A DNA stretch of 64,000 nucleotides from Chamaelirium japonicum (GCA_947650365.1 OX393552.1:17226775-17290774), one strand, 5' to 3'; shown: positions 42,902 through 52,999, counted from the first letter of the stretch. Translations and numbers: made by a program. Notes: a model not told the origin generated them from the letters alone.

Positions 42902-45421
42902 TCAAGGCTTGCTAGTCTCCGCCCCACTGTCGTCCCCTCGGCGTCGCTTCTTCGACCTCTCGGTCTTGTACTTTTCCATAGCAGCCAGGGCGCCTTTCTT
43001 GAGGAGATCGTCCAGCTGGGCTTGGAGGCGACCTTGTTGAGCCCGAAGGCCTTCGGCGTGCGTCTCCTTCAGGGCGGCGATCTCTGTCTTCAGAGCAGCG
43101 ACCTCGCCTTGAAGTTGAGCCGCCTCCTTCCTAGCGGCCTCTCTGGCAGTGACGGCCTCGTCCCGCTCCGCCACGGCCTTTTTGAGGTCGTCGGAGGACT
43201 TGAGCTGGGACGCCTCCAGCTCGGCCATGCCCGACACCAGGGTCGCGACCCTCTGCCGAAGCTCCTCCGCCTCTTTCAGAGCCACGGCGTGCGAAGCCCG
43301 CTGGAGCTCGTGGATGTGCTCGTCCACCTTGCGCTCAGACCCCCGAAGGGAATCGTCGAACAAGGCGGCCAGCGCCTTCGCGGCCCCAGCGACCTCCGCG
43401 GCCAGCGCCTGGCTCTGTTTCTCCGCCTGCATAAGGAAGATGAAAAAGTTAGAGAGAATTAACATTTTTGGCATAAGGGCAGAGAGGGCAAGAGGTACCT
43501 CGGCCAGGCGTTCGCTTATGGAAGCGAAGGGGGCTCGGGCGAAGACGTTGCGGCCCAGCAGCTGCCGCACGTAGTAGGGCGCCCTCCCCTCCTCCGCAGA
43601 GGAGCCCGCGCTGGGACCCCCCGGAGCGTCGGTAGGAGGCGGCACGCCGGGAGAAGGAGTGGGGGCTGGCGCCTCTCCCGGGCGAGCTCCGGCTGCTGGC
43701 GGGCTCGGAGGGTCCGCCCTAGCCCCTTTGGCCTCCGACTCCGAGCTGAAGGACTCAGAGTCGGAGCCAATGTCCACGAAGCTAGGGGACCTGTAGACCG
43801 GGTCCCCCAGGCCTTGCGGGGAGCCCGCTCCCTCCTGGCCCCCTGCAGGAGGCGAGGCCGGAGGGACGGGAGCTGGAGCCGCTGCCGGCGAAGAGGTCGC
43901 AGCGGTGGCGTTGGATTCGCCCTGCTGGACCCCTACCCCGGCGGCGGGAGGTGGAAGCTCCTGCCCGCTCGGTCCCGCCCCTGGTGCGGGAGCTGATGGA
44001 GCCGGGGGCTTCTCCACTTGGGCGGGAGCGACAGGCTCCGCCCGGGGAGCTTGAGGGGCGGGCTCTTCCTCCTCGGAGCCTGATGCCTCCTCCTCGGAGT
44101 CCGTCCACTCGGGCTCCGAGTCCAAGCCCGCCTCCTCTAGCGCTTTTCGCCGTAGCTCCGTCTGGGCGTTCGAAGGCGCGGGCCTCGCACGCTTAGCCTT
44201 CTTCTTCCCGCGGGCCTCCATCTCCGGCGTCAGCACTACTACACGGAGAGGGACGGTCAGATCGCCGGGGAAGTTGCCCATTAAAATCTGAGCCATCCCG
44301 GATTCGACTTCCGTCATGGTTAGCGGGAGGTCGACGTTAGGGTCGTCGGGCTCGACCATTTGAATCTTGCGGCGAACAATGGGAAGTGGGGCAGGTGGCT
44401 GACCTGGGCCGGCGTCCGGGTGAGGAGGTGGTGGAGGCGCGGAGTCCGTTTCCTGGCGGAGCATCTCTATCGTGTCGGGGTCGTTGAGGCGGATGGGCGA
44501 AGCCCGCCTCCGGACCGTCTTCTTGCGGGGGTTGCCTCCCGAACTCCCCGCCCCCTTGCTGGCCCCTTTGAAGGGAGGAGGGACGTTCTGCATCGGCGGA
44601 ATAACACCGATCTCCTCCTCCTTCTTCTTCCGGACGATCTTCTGCTTCAGCAGAATAGCGCCGGTCTTCCCGTCCTTCAGCTGGAAGGCGAAGTCGGGAG
44701 CAGTGATCTTCTCCGGAGTCTGCCCCCCGAGGTAGTGAAGGAACGCCTCGTCCAGAGATCGCTCCCGATCGGGAGCGATGCACTTCTTCTTCCCCGCCCG
44801 GAAGAAGGAGATCTCCCGGAAGACCGCCGTCGGGGGAACCCCGGGGTGAGCCGGGACTCCGCTGTGCCGCCCGCGCCAGTCACCGACCGCCACGAAAGGA
44901 TAGTCCTTCCAGTGGCGGTCCTTGCTCTCGATGGTGGAGAAGGGGAGCACCTCGCCAGGCCGCCCGGCGAGGTAGAAGTAGCCGCAGCCCGCGGTGCTGA
45001 AGACCGGCCCGGGCTTGAGGAGCCACTTTTTGAGCAAGTAGCTCAGTGGGATCCTCGCCTTTAGGGCGGTCTCCAGCTGGGACAACCCGTAGAGTATCCC
45101 CCAGGAGTTTCCTGAGAGCTGGGCGGGGCAAAGCCCCGTCAACTCCAGGAGCTCCCCGGCGAGATGACTCAGGGGGAACCGCAGCCCAGACCACAGCAGC
45201 CCGACAAAAGCTACTGTGCCCTGGGGCGGCCTCCCCGAGAGTGGCATCTCGGTGACGAGGATCTCCCGAGGGAGATCGATCGCCGCCCGGATACTATCCC
45301 CAACGGGCACCCCGATGGGGTTTTGCAGCCAGACCACCGCTCTCTCAACAACGGACTCAGAAGCTTGGACGGTAGCAGCAGCGGCGGCAACAACAGCAGC
45401 AACATCGGCAGCGGAGGCCAT
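42902..45421 (-). CDS. Antisense gene of element 2: PF04195-type domain plus coiled coil, 839 codons
   Basis: An ATG-initiated open frame on the opposite strand to pol. Residues ~60-190 (PLSGRPPQGTVAFVGLLWSG, LRFPLSHLAGELLELTGLCP, AQLSGNSWGILYG) read like the 'putative gypsy type transposon' domain PF04195. Then come Lys-rich, Pro-rich and acidic segments (KKKAKRARP, WTDSEEEASGSEEEEP), a predicted 72-nt intron (43498-43427) encoding a hydrophobic stretch if unspliced, and a long Glu/Ala/Lys coiled coil ending in SKKRRRGDD. The frame has no stop although gag-protease in the same element has six. It is not similar to the antisense PMD protein of element 1 in its N-terminal domain. The function is unknown; basic clusters suggest nuclear location. 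The family call is by pattern recall. Confidence 0.82.
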   Translation of the reverse strand: MASAADVAAVVAAAAATVQASESVVERAVVWLQNPIGVPVGDSIRAAIDLPREILVTEMPLSGRPPQGTVAFVGLLWSGLRFPLSHLAGELLELTGLCPAQLSGNSWGILYGLSQLETALKARIPLSYLLKKWLLKPGPVFSTAGCGYFYLAGRPGEVLPFSTIESKDRHWKDYPFVAVGDWRGRHSGVPAHPGVPPTAVFREISFFRAGKKKCIAPDRERSLDEAFLHYLGGQTPEKITAPDFAFQLKDGKTGAILLKQKIVRKKKEEEIGVIPPMQNVPPPFKGASKGAGSSGGNPRKKTVRRRASPIRLNDPDTIEMLRQETDSAPPPPPHPDAGPGQPPAPLPIVRRKIQMVEPDDPNVDLPLTMTEVESGMAQILMGNFPGDLTVPLRVVVLTPEMEARGKKKAKRARPAPSNAQTELRRKALEEAGLDSEPEWTDSEEEASGSEEEEPAPQAPRAEPVAPAQVEKPPAPSAPAPGAGPSGQELPPPAAGVGVQQGESNATAATSSPAAAPAPVPPASPPAGGQEGAGSPQGLGDPVYRSPSFVDIGSDSESFSSESEAKGARADPPSPPAAGARPGEAPAPTPSPGVPPPTDAPGGPSAGSSAEEGRAPYYVRQLLGRNVFARAPFASISERLAEVPLALSALMPKMLILSNFFIFLMQAEKQSQALAAEVAGAAKALAALFDDSLRGSERKVDEHIHELQRASHAVALKEAEELRQRVATLVSGMAELEASQLKSSDDLKKAVAERDEAVTAREAARKEAAQLQGEVAALKTEIAALKETHAEGLRAQQGRLQAQLDDLLKKGALAAMEKYKTERSKKRRRGDDSGAETSKP
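43427..43498 (-). other. Predicted 72-nt frame-neutral intron
   Basis: Donor GAG|GTACCT (from 43498) and acceptor TTCCTTATGCAG|GCG (to 43427) on the minus strand. The inside is T-rich and codes LSALMPKMLILSNFFIFLMQ, unlike the hydrophilic text on either side. 72 is divisible by three and holds no stop, so spliced and unspliced forms are both open. Confidence 0.7.
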
Positions 45422-45531
45422 TAAAGCAGAAGGGCTAAGGCGAGCTGAAAGCAGAAGCGATCAAGGCGGACTGAAAGCAAAGCAAGGAGGGAGAGCTGTT
45501 TTCACGCGACGGTAAAAATCGCCCCCCATCC

Positions 45532-45542
45532 CCTATTTATAG
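45532..45542 (-). promoter_or_regulatory. TATA box of the antisense gene in element 2
   Basis: On the minus strand CTATAAATAGGGGATGGGG lies about 112 bp upstream of the ATG at 45421. It is as good as the LTR TATA boxes, faces the opposite way and lies in internal DNA, so the antisense gene seems to have its own promoter. Confidence 0.65.
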
Positions 45543-45559
45543 ATAGGTGAGAGGCAGGT

Positions 45560-46126
45560 GAATCGAGCCGCAGTTAATGCCCGAGCGCGCTTGGCGAGGC
45601 GACGTGACGGCAATCGAAACGACAGCTCGCTTCTTTCCAATCGTCAAGCGCCACGTGGGCCACGCGTGGAAAAGGCTGCGCCGGCGCCGACACTATCATT
45701 TACTGACAAAAGAGGAGCGAATCAGAGCGAGACACGTGTCCCACGACAGCCGAGATCTCATAATGAGATTTATCGTATCAGCTTCGTATCTTGGGTCTCG
45801 CGTCGTATTTAAGGTGAAACGACCGCTGGAGATCTGGTGCGAAGCCCAAGCCACAAGATCGCCTGCGGCAGGCGCCCAAGCTCGCCCGACGCAGACCCTG
45901 ACAGCGTGTGACAAGCTCGCGCCTGAAGGAGATCGCTCGTGGCTGACGCTCCCGGTCCGCCCAGCGTTTGTGAAATACTGGCAGTCAAAGCTCTCGGCGC
46001 AGACCGCCCACGGCAGGTGCCCGCAGCCCACAAGGTGGAGGTCGCCAATGACTGGTACTCCCAATCCGACCGTCGTGTGCAATAAGACTCCTGAGCAAGC
46101 ATCAAAGTCTCCTTGGTCGCTCCCTC
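45560..46126. other. Upstream region of the antisense gene
   Basis: Moderately GC-rich, with several ACGTG cores (ccacgtggg 45652, acacgtgtcc 45732). No supported coding frame; a plus-strand 207-codon frame at 45577-46200 shows no known motif and runs into the LTR. Confidence 0.4.
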
Positions 46127-46138
46127 AGGAGGGGGTAA
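46127..46138 (+). other. Polypurine tract, element 2
   Basis: AGGAGGGGGTAA directly precedes the 3' LTR at 46139. Confidence 0.7.
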
Positions 46139-47154
46139 TGTTGGGGGTAGCTGAAACTCGCCCAGGAGTTCGCCCCCCCGTGCTCACCAAATCATCTTGA
46201 CAGGGAGCGAGATCCACATTGGGCTGAAGGGGCCCTAGGCAAAGAGCTCGCTCAGGAGCTCGCCCAAGCACGCTCAGGAGCTCGATCAAGCTCGCGCTGG
46301 AGCTCGCCTAAGCTCGCTCAGGAGCTCGCCAAAGCTCGCTCAGGAGCTCGCCAAAGCTCACTCAGGAGCTCGCCCAAGCTCGCTCAGGAGCTCGCCCAAG
46401 CTCGCGCAATAGCTCGCCCAAGCACGCTCAGGAGCTCAATCAAGCTCGCGCTGGAGCTCGCTTAAGCTCGCTCAGGAGCTCGCCAAAGCTCGCTCAGGAG
46501 CTTGCGCAATAGCTCGCCAAGCTCGTACGAGAATTCGCTTGCAGTGGCAGCGGGAGTTAGACCGTCATGCATACAAAGACACCGGCATCGCAGACGTCCC
46601 AAGCTCACTCAGGACGAGCTCGCCCTGGCTTCCCACCTGAGGTCGCCCGCAATAGGGCAGCATGAAGGGCTGCCAGGTGTCAAAATCCCATAGAAGCTAC
46701 GTGGACAAACGTCCATGGAAGCCCGCCCTAGTCAGTTTGAGACCGCCCAGACTTGAACAGTCCAGAATAACCACCTGGCAGCAACAAGAAAGATGCTCTC
46801 CCCCACTCAAACCGCCTGGCAGGCTCGACGACAAAGAATGTCAAGGGCGCGAGTTCCAAGGATCGTCAGAGACCCACGCGAGCCAGAACGTGGGGGTCTA
46901 GAAGGCTCTGGAAAGAATCTCCACGTGTCGGGCAACGGTAGGTCGCCAATGTCTATAAATGCCCACCCCCAGGCTCCAGAGTACAGGTTCGAAACCCTTT
47001 TCCCTACCACTTTTGTCTACTACAGCTCGCCGTTGTGCACCTGAGACTGACTTGAGCGTCGGAGGGTCTGCGCTCCTAAGGGAGCCAGCCGTTCTCACGC
47101 TTTTTCTTTGTCTTGCAGGCAGCCCGCACGGACCAGTGAAAAATCCCCCAAACA
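46139..47154 (+). repeat. 3' LTR of element 2 (1016 bp)
   Basis: It starts TGTTGGGGGTAG, ends CCCCCAAACA and is followed by GTATT. It carries a shorter 22-bp array than the 5' LTR. Differences outside the array are transitions. Confidence 0.9.
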
Positions 47155-47647
47155 GTATTCACTGTATCCATTGTTCTTCCTGCCTTCCATTGTTCCATTG
47201 TTGCATAACTATTCACTGCCTTCCATTGTTCCATTGGTAGTCTTTTTTTTTTTAAATTCAGCAATCAAATTGTATTCACTGCATTCAACAACATTGTATT
47301 CATTGCATTGTATTCACTGCATTCACTGCATTGTATTCAAATTGTATTCACTGCATTCACTGCATTGTATTCACTGCATTCAAATTGGTAGTCTTTTTTT
47401 TTAAATCCATTGTTTCACTGTATTCAACAGCAATCAAATGGCTATATTCAACTGTATTCAAATGGCATGAGAGCAATCAAAAGGCAGATTCAATGGGCAA
47501 AGCATGAGGCCTCTTTAACAACAGATTCCATGATTTGAAATCCAAATGGCAACAACAAGAGGTGCAGAGCAATGAACAGGGAAGCGAGCTAAGGTCGAGC
47601 AGCCAATCCAGCATTCATTTGTACTGAAGCATGGGTCTTTGCACGAA

Positions 47648-47720
47648 GAGTTTTCCCAACACGGGAATCGAACCCGGGCGGGAGTGCCCACAATGGGTGG
47701 TACCACTACTAGCTGCGTCT
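47648..47720 (-). mobile_element. tRNA-derived SINE-like segment, copy 1
   Basis: The minus strand has a perfect Pol III B box, GGTTCGATTCC (47674-47664), and upstream TAGTAGTGGTACC resembling an A box at normal spacing. The acceptor arms do not pair, so it is not a functional tRNA gene. Confidence 0.45.
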
Positions 47721-48377
47721 AAAGCAACGATGGCAGGGACAAGCATAACATCTGAAACTATAGAAGGGGGGGCGAAGTGACTACATGATGCGGCATAAAG
47801 GTTCCATTTACTGTATTCACTGTATATTCATCTTCACTGTATTCACTGTATCCACTGTTCTTCCTGCCTTCCATTGTTCCATTGTTCCATTGTTGCATAA
47901 CTATTCACTGCCTTCCATTGTTTCACTGTATTCACTGCCTTCCATTGTTCCATTGGTAGTCTTTTTTTAAAAAATTCAGCAATCAAATTGTATTCACTGC
48001 ATTCAACAGTATTGTATTCACTACATTCACTGCATTGTATTCACTGCATTGTATTCAAATTGTATTCACTGCATTCACTGCATTATATTCACTGTATTCA
48101 CTGCATTCAAATTGGTAGTCTTTTTTTTAAAAAAATCCATTGTTTCACTGTATTCAACAGCAATCAAATGACTATATTCAACTGTATTCAAATGGCATGA
48201 GAGCAATCAAATGGCAAATTCAACGGGCAAAGCATGAGGCCTCTTTAACAGCAGATTCCATGATTTGAAATCCAAATGGCAGCAACAAGAGGTGCAGAGC
48301 AATCAACAGGGAAGTGAGCTAAGGTCGAGCAGCCAATCCAGCATTCATTTGTACTGAAGCACGGGTCTTTGCACAAA

Positions 48378-48450
48378 GAGTTTTCCCAACATGAGAATCG
48401 AACCCGGGCGGGAGTGCCCACAATGGGTGGTATCACTACTAGCTGCGTCT
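48378..48450 (-). mobile_element. tRNA-derived SINE-like segment, copy 2
   Basis: Duplicate of the segment at 47648 within the tandem duplication. The B box reads GGTTCGATTCT (48404-48394), one change from copy 1. Confidence 0.42.
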
Positions 48451-48545
48451 AAAGCAACGATGGCAGGGACAAGCATAACATCTGAAACTATAGAAGAGGG
48501 GGGGGGCCGAAGTGACTACATGATGCGGCATAAAGGTTCATCACA

Positions 48546-49344
48546 GCTGTCCCAGCATTCGCACAAGTATACAGGCCCCATGCAACCGATTTTTCGTTTG
48601 TACATCCAATCTAGGCTTAGGAGCTACTATTGCTGTGCGACTGAAGCTGATTTGTATTGTGTCGAACCTGCTCTATGTGCTATATATGTACATTCTCCCT
48701 CAATTATATTGGAGATATTTGGATAAATTCTAAGTTCCTGCATTCTTATCGATATGTCATTTACAATGTCACACATTAAATAGTTTCATCATTTGACCGT
48801 CTTATGACAAAAAATGCTTGGGTTAAATTTTTTTTACCCTTCCCTAATCCTTTTGATCATGGAATTGTAGGATGATAGGAGCAAAGGTTGGCAAGTTCAG
48901 GTAGTAGCTGTATCACTTGGATTTGGTTAGATCCTAATTTTGTTGTAAGAAACATTTGGGAAACTAGGTTATTGGTAGGATGTGAGATTTTCGCGGCATA
49001 TTTTCGGAGCTTTATTTTTTTTCCTTCAATGTATGGTTTATTTGTAGGAATGTGAAATTATGAGATTAATGTGCCCAGCTTTTTAATACACAATTACTAA
49101 CTGAGCAAATGTGTGGTGACTGAATGTGTCAATGTACTCCAGTACTGTGAGCATGTATTGTTTAGCACTAAACGTGAAGGCCACGATATCCTCTCTCTCT
49201 CTCTCACCATTATTATTGTATTAAATGAATCCTTCCTTTTTTTGTGTGGGCTTCAGATTTAAAACAATATATTTTTTCGTTCCCATCGAGTGATTTTATT
49301 ACAGAAAGTGGCCAAGTGTGTTCACTGAAGAGGACGATGGGAGT
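48546..49344. other. AT-rich stretch, no gene recognised
   Basis: Short frames only. A brief (CT)8 lies near 49190. Nothing resembles a coding exon or an element end. Confidence 0.45.
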
Positions 49345-49458
49345 GGGGGGTGGCGATGCCTAAGGGTTGTGTTGCCGCTAAAGGCGATCCGAATGTGTTT
49401 TGCCGCCGAAGGCGACCGTTGTAGTGCCGACAGGCACGGGCATTCATATATAGACTAA
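49345..49458 (+). mobile_element. Helitron-like 3' end
   Basis: GTGCCGACAGGCAC (perfect 5-bp stem hairpin, 49424-49437) is followed by gggcattcatatatagaCTAA and then T. A hairpin shortly before CTRR with a T flank is the Helitron 3' signature. The 5' end was not located. Confidence 0.35.
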
Positions 49459-49655
49459 TCAAATATTACTATTGTTATTTTCGCTCAAAAAATATTATTA
49501 TCACCCTCAAAATATTATTCTCTCGCTTAAAAATATCATCACTTTTAAATTATTATTGCCACCTTTAAAATATTGCCTCTTCCCTCAAAATTTTATCACG
49601 CCCTCAAAATATTTTCGTCGCCCTCAAAATCTTTTGCGTGTTGACAGGCACGGGC

Positions 49656-49659
<4 letters not shown>
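49459..49659 (+). mobile_element. Possible second Helitron-like piece with degenerate repeats
   Basis: It starts TCAAATATTACT right after the CTAA above and holds about eight degenerate 'cctcaaaatattatt' repeats. It ends with gtgttgacaggcacgggcat, nearly repeating the hairpin region of 49424-49443, and then enters a TA microsatellite. The CTRR end is not visible. Confidence 0.3.

Positions 49660-49721
<62 letters not shown>
49660..49721. repeat. (TA)n microsatellite
   Basis: About 30 TA units on the left border of the second palindromic element. Confidence 0.95.
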
Positions 49722-50048
<327 letters not shown>

Positions 50049-50162
50049 ATGCCATAAGGCCGGTTTCCCACTTCATCAAGAAAAGTAGAAAGCGTACTCT
50101 CACTTGAGGAAAGGCAATATGATTAGATGGGATAATCATCATGATTTATTAGTCAACGCCAT

Positions 50163-50400
50163 ACTCTGAAAGCCGTCGGCGGAGACTTGGAAGAAATGGT
50201 GCAGCAAGGAGCAGATCTCAACAAGAAGGATGGAGGGGAGGCCGGGTGGCAGCGGGGGACTGGAAGAGCTGGTGCAGCATGGAGCAGACCTCAACGTCTA
50301 GGATGGAGGAGAGGGACGTGACTCGGGCGGTGAAGATGATCTCCCGTCACCTGGCCTCTAATCAGACGCTCAGGGTGGGCTGCCACAAAATTGACTGCAA
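50163..50400 (+). pseudogene. Possible duplicated ankyrin-repeat gene fragment
   Basis: Two similar segments code GDLEEMVQQGADLNKKDGGE and GLEELVQHGADLNV-stop-DGGE in different frames. xLEELVQHGADLNxxDG looks like one helix pair of an ankyrin repeat. The frame is broken by stops and a shift, and the text around it is not recognisable. The resemblance is short. Confidence 0.25.
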
Positions 50401-51212
50401 ATCCGACGGGCATGTCCGCCGTTTTAACCATTACATTCGGTAGCCCACTGAATTTACTTATACTACGTATTTCACAATAAATATATTATAAACTAAATAT
50501 TATCACTTATGATATGAAGCTCTTGCGGTATGGCTTTCGAGATTGCGAGCTGAGATCAAATTTGGTTGCGAGAATTATAGTTGCACACGCGAGTGGGCCG
50601 AAAATTAATTAATTGTGTGTGGGCATGTCTGCGTAGGGATAACAACGGTGCGGTTTAAAATCTAAAACCGCAATAAATTGTACCGTATAGTGCGGTTTTG
50701 GTTTGCCAAAATATAAAACCGTCGCGGTTTCGGTTTTTGATTTTTGGTGTAGCGGTGATGTTTCGGTTTTGACCAAAACCACATAAAACTGCATCGTTTA
50801 GACCATTTTAGTGATAAATCGTGGTGCACCGTACCGTACCGCATGGTGCGGTTTCAGTTTTATATAATGGTACATCGTTACGGTGCGATACGGTTTCAGT
50901 GTGGCAGTCCGGTACTGCGGTGCACCGTTTCATCCCTAGGCCTGTGTCAAGCCAAGGCTCGAGCCCAGGGATTTTATTTTATTTTTTGTTTTACCAACTA
51001 CCAGGATCCTATTTCGGTGGCCCAAACCCACTACCGTAAAAGCTATCAATTCCAACGGCCCAGCAGATATTGCAATAAATCTGACGACTAGGATGAATTA
51101 GGCTATTGTGACATGCTCTAAAGCAACCATCATTTGTGACGGCTAGACCGCCGATTAAGCATATAAACAGTCATATTTGGCCGTCGATTTTGATCGAATT
51201 TGTTGTAGCGGA
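50401..51212. other. Non-coding stretch with repeated 'gcggtttt' text
   Basis: 50650-50920 is rich in 'aaaaccg/cggtttt' and 'ggtgcaccgtaccgtaccg', a low-complexity repeat type also hinted at in positions 1-250. No gene is supported. Confidence 0.45.
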
Positions 51213-51361
51213 AAAAAAGATTTTTCCATTGCTGAAGATTATCTACTTTGTCAAATAAGGATCATAAGGATCATAACTTAAAAGTACCAGAAAAAAAGAT
51301 TTTCCCATTGCTGAAGATTATCTACTTTGTCAAATAAGGATCATAACTTAAACTACGTACA
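51213..51361. repeat. 79-bp tandem duplication downstream of NPF
   Basis: 'gaaaaaaagatttttccattgctg' text (51211) recurs at 51290 and continues through 'caaataaggatcataac'. Two copies, nearly identical. Confidence 0.85.
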
Positions 51362-51556
51362 AAGAGATCGAATCAACTTTATACTTCATAATAAACAGTT
51401 CGGATCAGTGCCTAACCACAGATCGACCTCCCCCATATCACGTGCTACTGCTACTCTATCCACGTCGAGCCCGCCCAACCTCACTGGCACCCACCTTCTT
51501 CTCTCTCACTCTGAACCTCACGTGCACACGCGCACAGTGTAATTACCTCGCTGCCC

Positions 51557-52999
51557 TCAAGGTGCACTCTCGTTCTCTTCACCCACAGCCACCTCCTTGA
51601 GCTCCTTCCCCGGCTCCGGCACGCCCTTGTAGCGGTAGAAATGGGCGCACACGACAAAGTAGATCAGGTTGACCACCCCCAGCCCGGCGATGATGTAGTA
51701 GAAGTAATCCACCCTGCCGGCGTTGATGTTGTTGTTCAGCCACCCGGTGTTCCGCCGGACCACCACCACCAGGATGCTGCTCATATAGCTGGCCCCCGCG
51801 AGGCTGCAGAAGAACAGCGACCCCGCGAGCGTCTGCATCTGCTCCGGGAACTGCCGGTTGTAGAACTCGATCTGCCCCACCGCGTTGAACGCCTCCGCCA
51901 CCCCCATCAGCGCCAGCTGCGGCGCAAGCCACATCGCGGACATCGGCGACGCCCCGTGGATCCCGCCGTGGGCGACGGCGGAGTCCCTCCGCTTCCGCTC
52001 CACCAGGCCGGCCGCCACCATGGACAGGGCGGAGAGCACCATCCCGGCCCCCTGCCGTTGGAGGAGCGTGATGCCGCTCTCGATCCCGGTGACGCGGCGG
52101 GCGAGCGGGACGAAAAGCTGGTCGTAGACGGGGATGAAGAGGGTGAGGGCGAGGAGGGCGATAATGCCGAGGGACCCCGGGGGGATCTGGAAGTGCCGGC
52201 CGAGGTGGCGGTCCATCGTCAGGGACTGCAGCACTGCGAAGGTCCACTGCTGGGCGAGCGCCACGAAGCAAGTGATTCCAGAGGCCCAGATCGGGATGAT
52301 TCGCATCAGGCATTTGACCTCCTCCACCTGCTGGACGCTGCACAGCCGCCACCTGTCCGCCGGCGAGCCGTCCTCCTTCACTTCGCCGTCGTGCATGATC
52401 GCGGCCTTGTTCAGGGACCTGAACTGAAGGGTAAGGTGGAGCCTGGTTATGCGCGGGCTGCTGGGGGTGGGGTTGTAGAGGAGCGCCGCCTGCTCCGTCG
52501 TGTCGTCGGGGGCGGGGAGTGGGAGGGAGCGTTTCCGGTAGGCGGCGACGAAGACCTGGGCGACGCCGGAGAACACGCTGCCCTCGGCGGGTACATAGAC
52601 GTAGAAGCGGGTGCCGAGGAAAAAGAGGGCGATGGCTAGGAGCATGAGTCCGGTGGGGATGCCGAAGCCGATGGGCCAACTGACGCTGTCCTGGATATAT
52701 ACGACAACGGTCATGGCGACCATGACCCCGGAGGTCGAGGTGCAGTAGTACCAGTTGAAGAAGCTGTTGAGGCCGCGGCGTCCGTCGGCGGTGAACTTGT
52801 CGAACTGGTCGACGCCGAAGGGAAGGCTGCAAGGGCGGACACCACCGGCGCCGACGACCAGGAGCGCCAGGGAGAGGAAGAGGACGCCCAGCTGAGACTT
52901 CGACGGCCCCGGGCACTGCCCCAACTGCAAGAGCTCCGGGCTGCAGCTCGGCGGCCGGAGCTGGGGGATGGTGGCCGTCAGGGTCAGCACCACCATTCC
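51557..52999 (-). CDS. NPF: NPF (NRT1/PTR family) transporter, large terminal exon
   Basis: 480 codons from GGA-ATG after acceptor TGTAAACAG|GGA to TGA at 51557. NPF proteins are plasma- or vacuolar-membrane proton-coupled carriers of nitrate, peptides, hormones or glucosinolates with 12 TM helices in ~580-600 residues. Here I see GMVVLTLTA, GAGGVRPCSLPFGVDQFD, FFNWYYC, WRLCSVQQVEEVKCLMRIIP, then IPVYDQLFVPLARR and GAGMVLSALSMVAAGLVERKR, EFYNRQFPEQMQTLAGSL and YYIIAGLG. That is TM3 through TM12; the first ~100 residues with TM1-2 and the ExxER motif are in exons not found in the 11 kb to the right. The frame has no damage. The sequence looks closest to clade NPF2 to me, but this is tentative. 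GC-rich throughout. Confidence 0.9.
   Translation of the reverse strand, partial: GMVVLTLTATIPQLRPPSCSPELLQLGQCPGPSKSQLGVLFLSLALLVVGAGGVRPCSLPFGVDQFDKFTADGRRGLNSFFNWYYCTSTSGVMVAMTVVVYIQDSVSWPIGFGIPTGLMLLAIALFFLGTRFYVYVPAEGSVFSGVAQVFVAAYRKRSLPLPAPDDTTEQAALLYNPTPSSPRITRLHLTLQFRSLNKAAIMHDGEVKEDGSPADRWRLCSVQQVEEVKCLMRIIPIWASGITCFVALAQQWTFAVLQSLTMDRHLGRHFQIPPGSLGIIALLALTLFIPVYDQLFVPLARRVTGIESGITLLQRQGAGMVLSALSMVAAGLVERKRRDSAVAHGGIHGASPMSAMWLAPQLALMGVAEAFNAVGQIEFYNRQFPEQMQTLAGSLFFCSLAGASYMSSILVVVVRRNTGWLNNNINAGRVDYFYYIIAGLGVVNLIYFVVCAHFYRYKGVPEPGKELKEVAVGEENESAP

Larger units (their letters stand above)
32536..47154 (+). mobile_element. Second Tat-lineage Ty3/gypsy element (element 2, 14,619 bp with insertion)
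   Basis: LTRs at 32536-33605 and 46139-47154 start TGTTGGGGGTAG and are flanked by GTATT (32531-32535 and 47155-47159). Order: primer site, decayed gag-protease, RT-RNase H-RNase H-integrase split by a solo LTR, 78-bp tandem repeats, an antisense gene, polypurine tract. Without the 2343-bp insertion (solo LTR plus one TSD copy) it is 12,276 bp. In the ~650 bp of LTR outside the tandem repeats I count about 11 differences, all transitions, so it is older than element 1. Confidence 0.92.
47155..48545. repeat. ~735-bp tandem duplication with (attcactgc)-type satellite text
   Basis: Two long units. Each has degenerate 'tgtattcactgcattcaa' repeats, a T-run ('tagtcttttttt'), the block from 'tgaggcctctttaac' to 'acatctgaaactatagaag', and ends with 'cgaagtgactacatgatgcg' (47773 and 48508). 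The same satellite text precedes element 2 at 32440-32535, so element 2 inserted into this array. Confidence 0.85.

Noticed and set aside
47648-47720. Functional tRNA gene
   Set aside because: The B box is perfect but acceptor and D arms do not pair; better read as a SINE or relic.
51579-52916. 445- and 332-codon frames overlapping the NPF exon in other frames
   Set aside because: They are Arg/Pro/Ala/His-rich shadows of a GC-rich real exon and have no family features.
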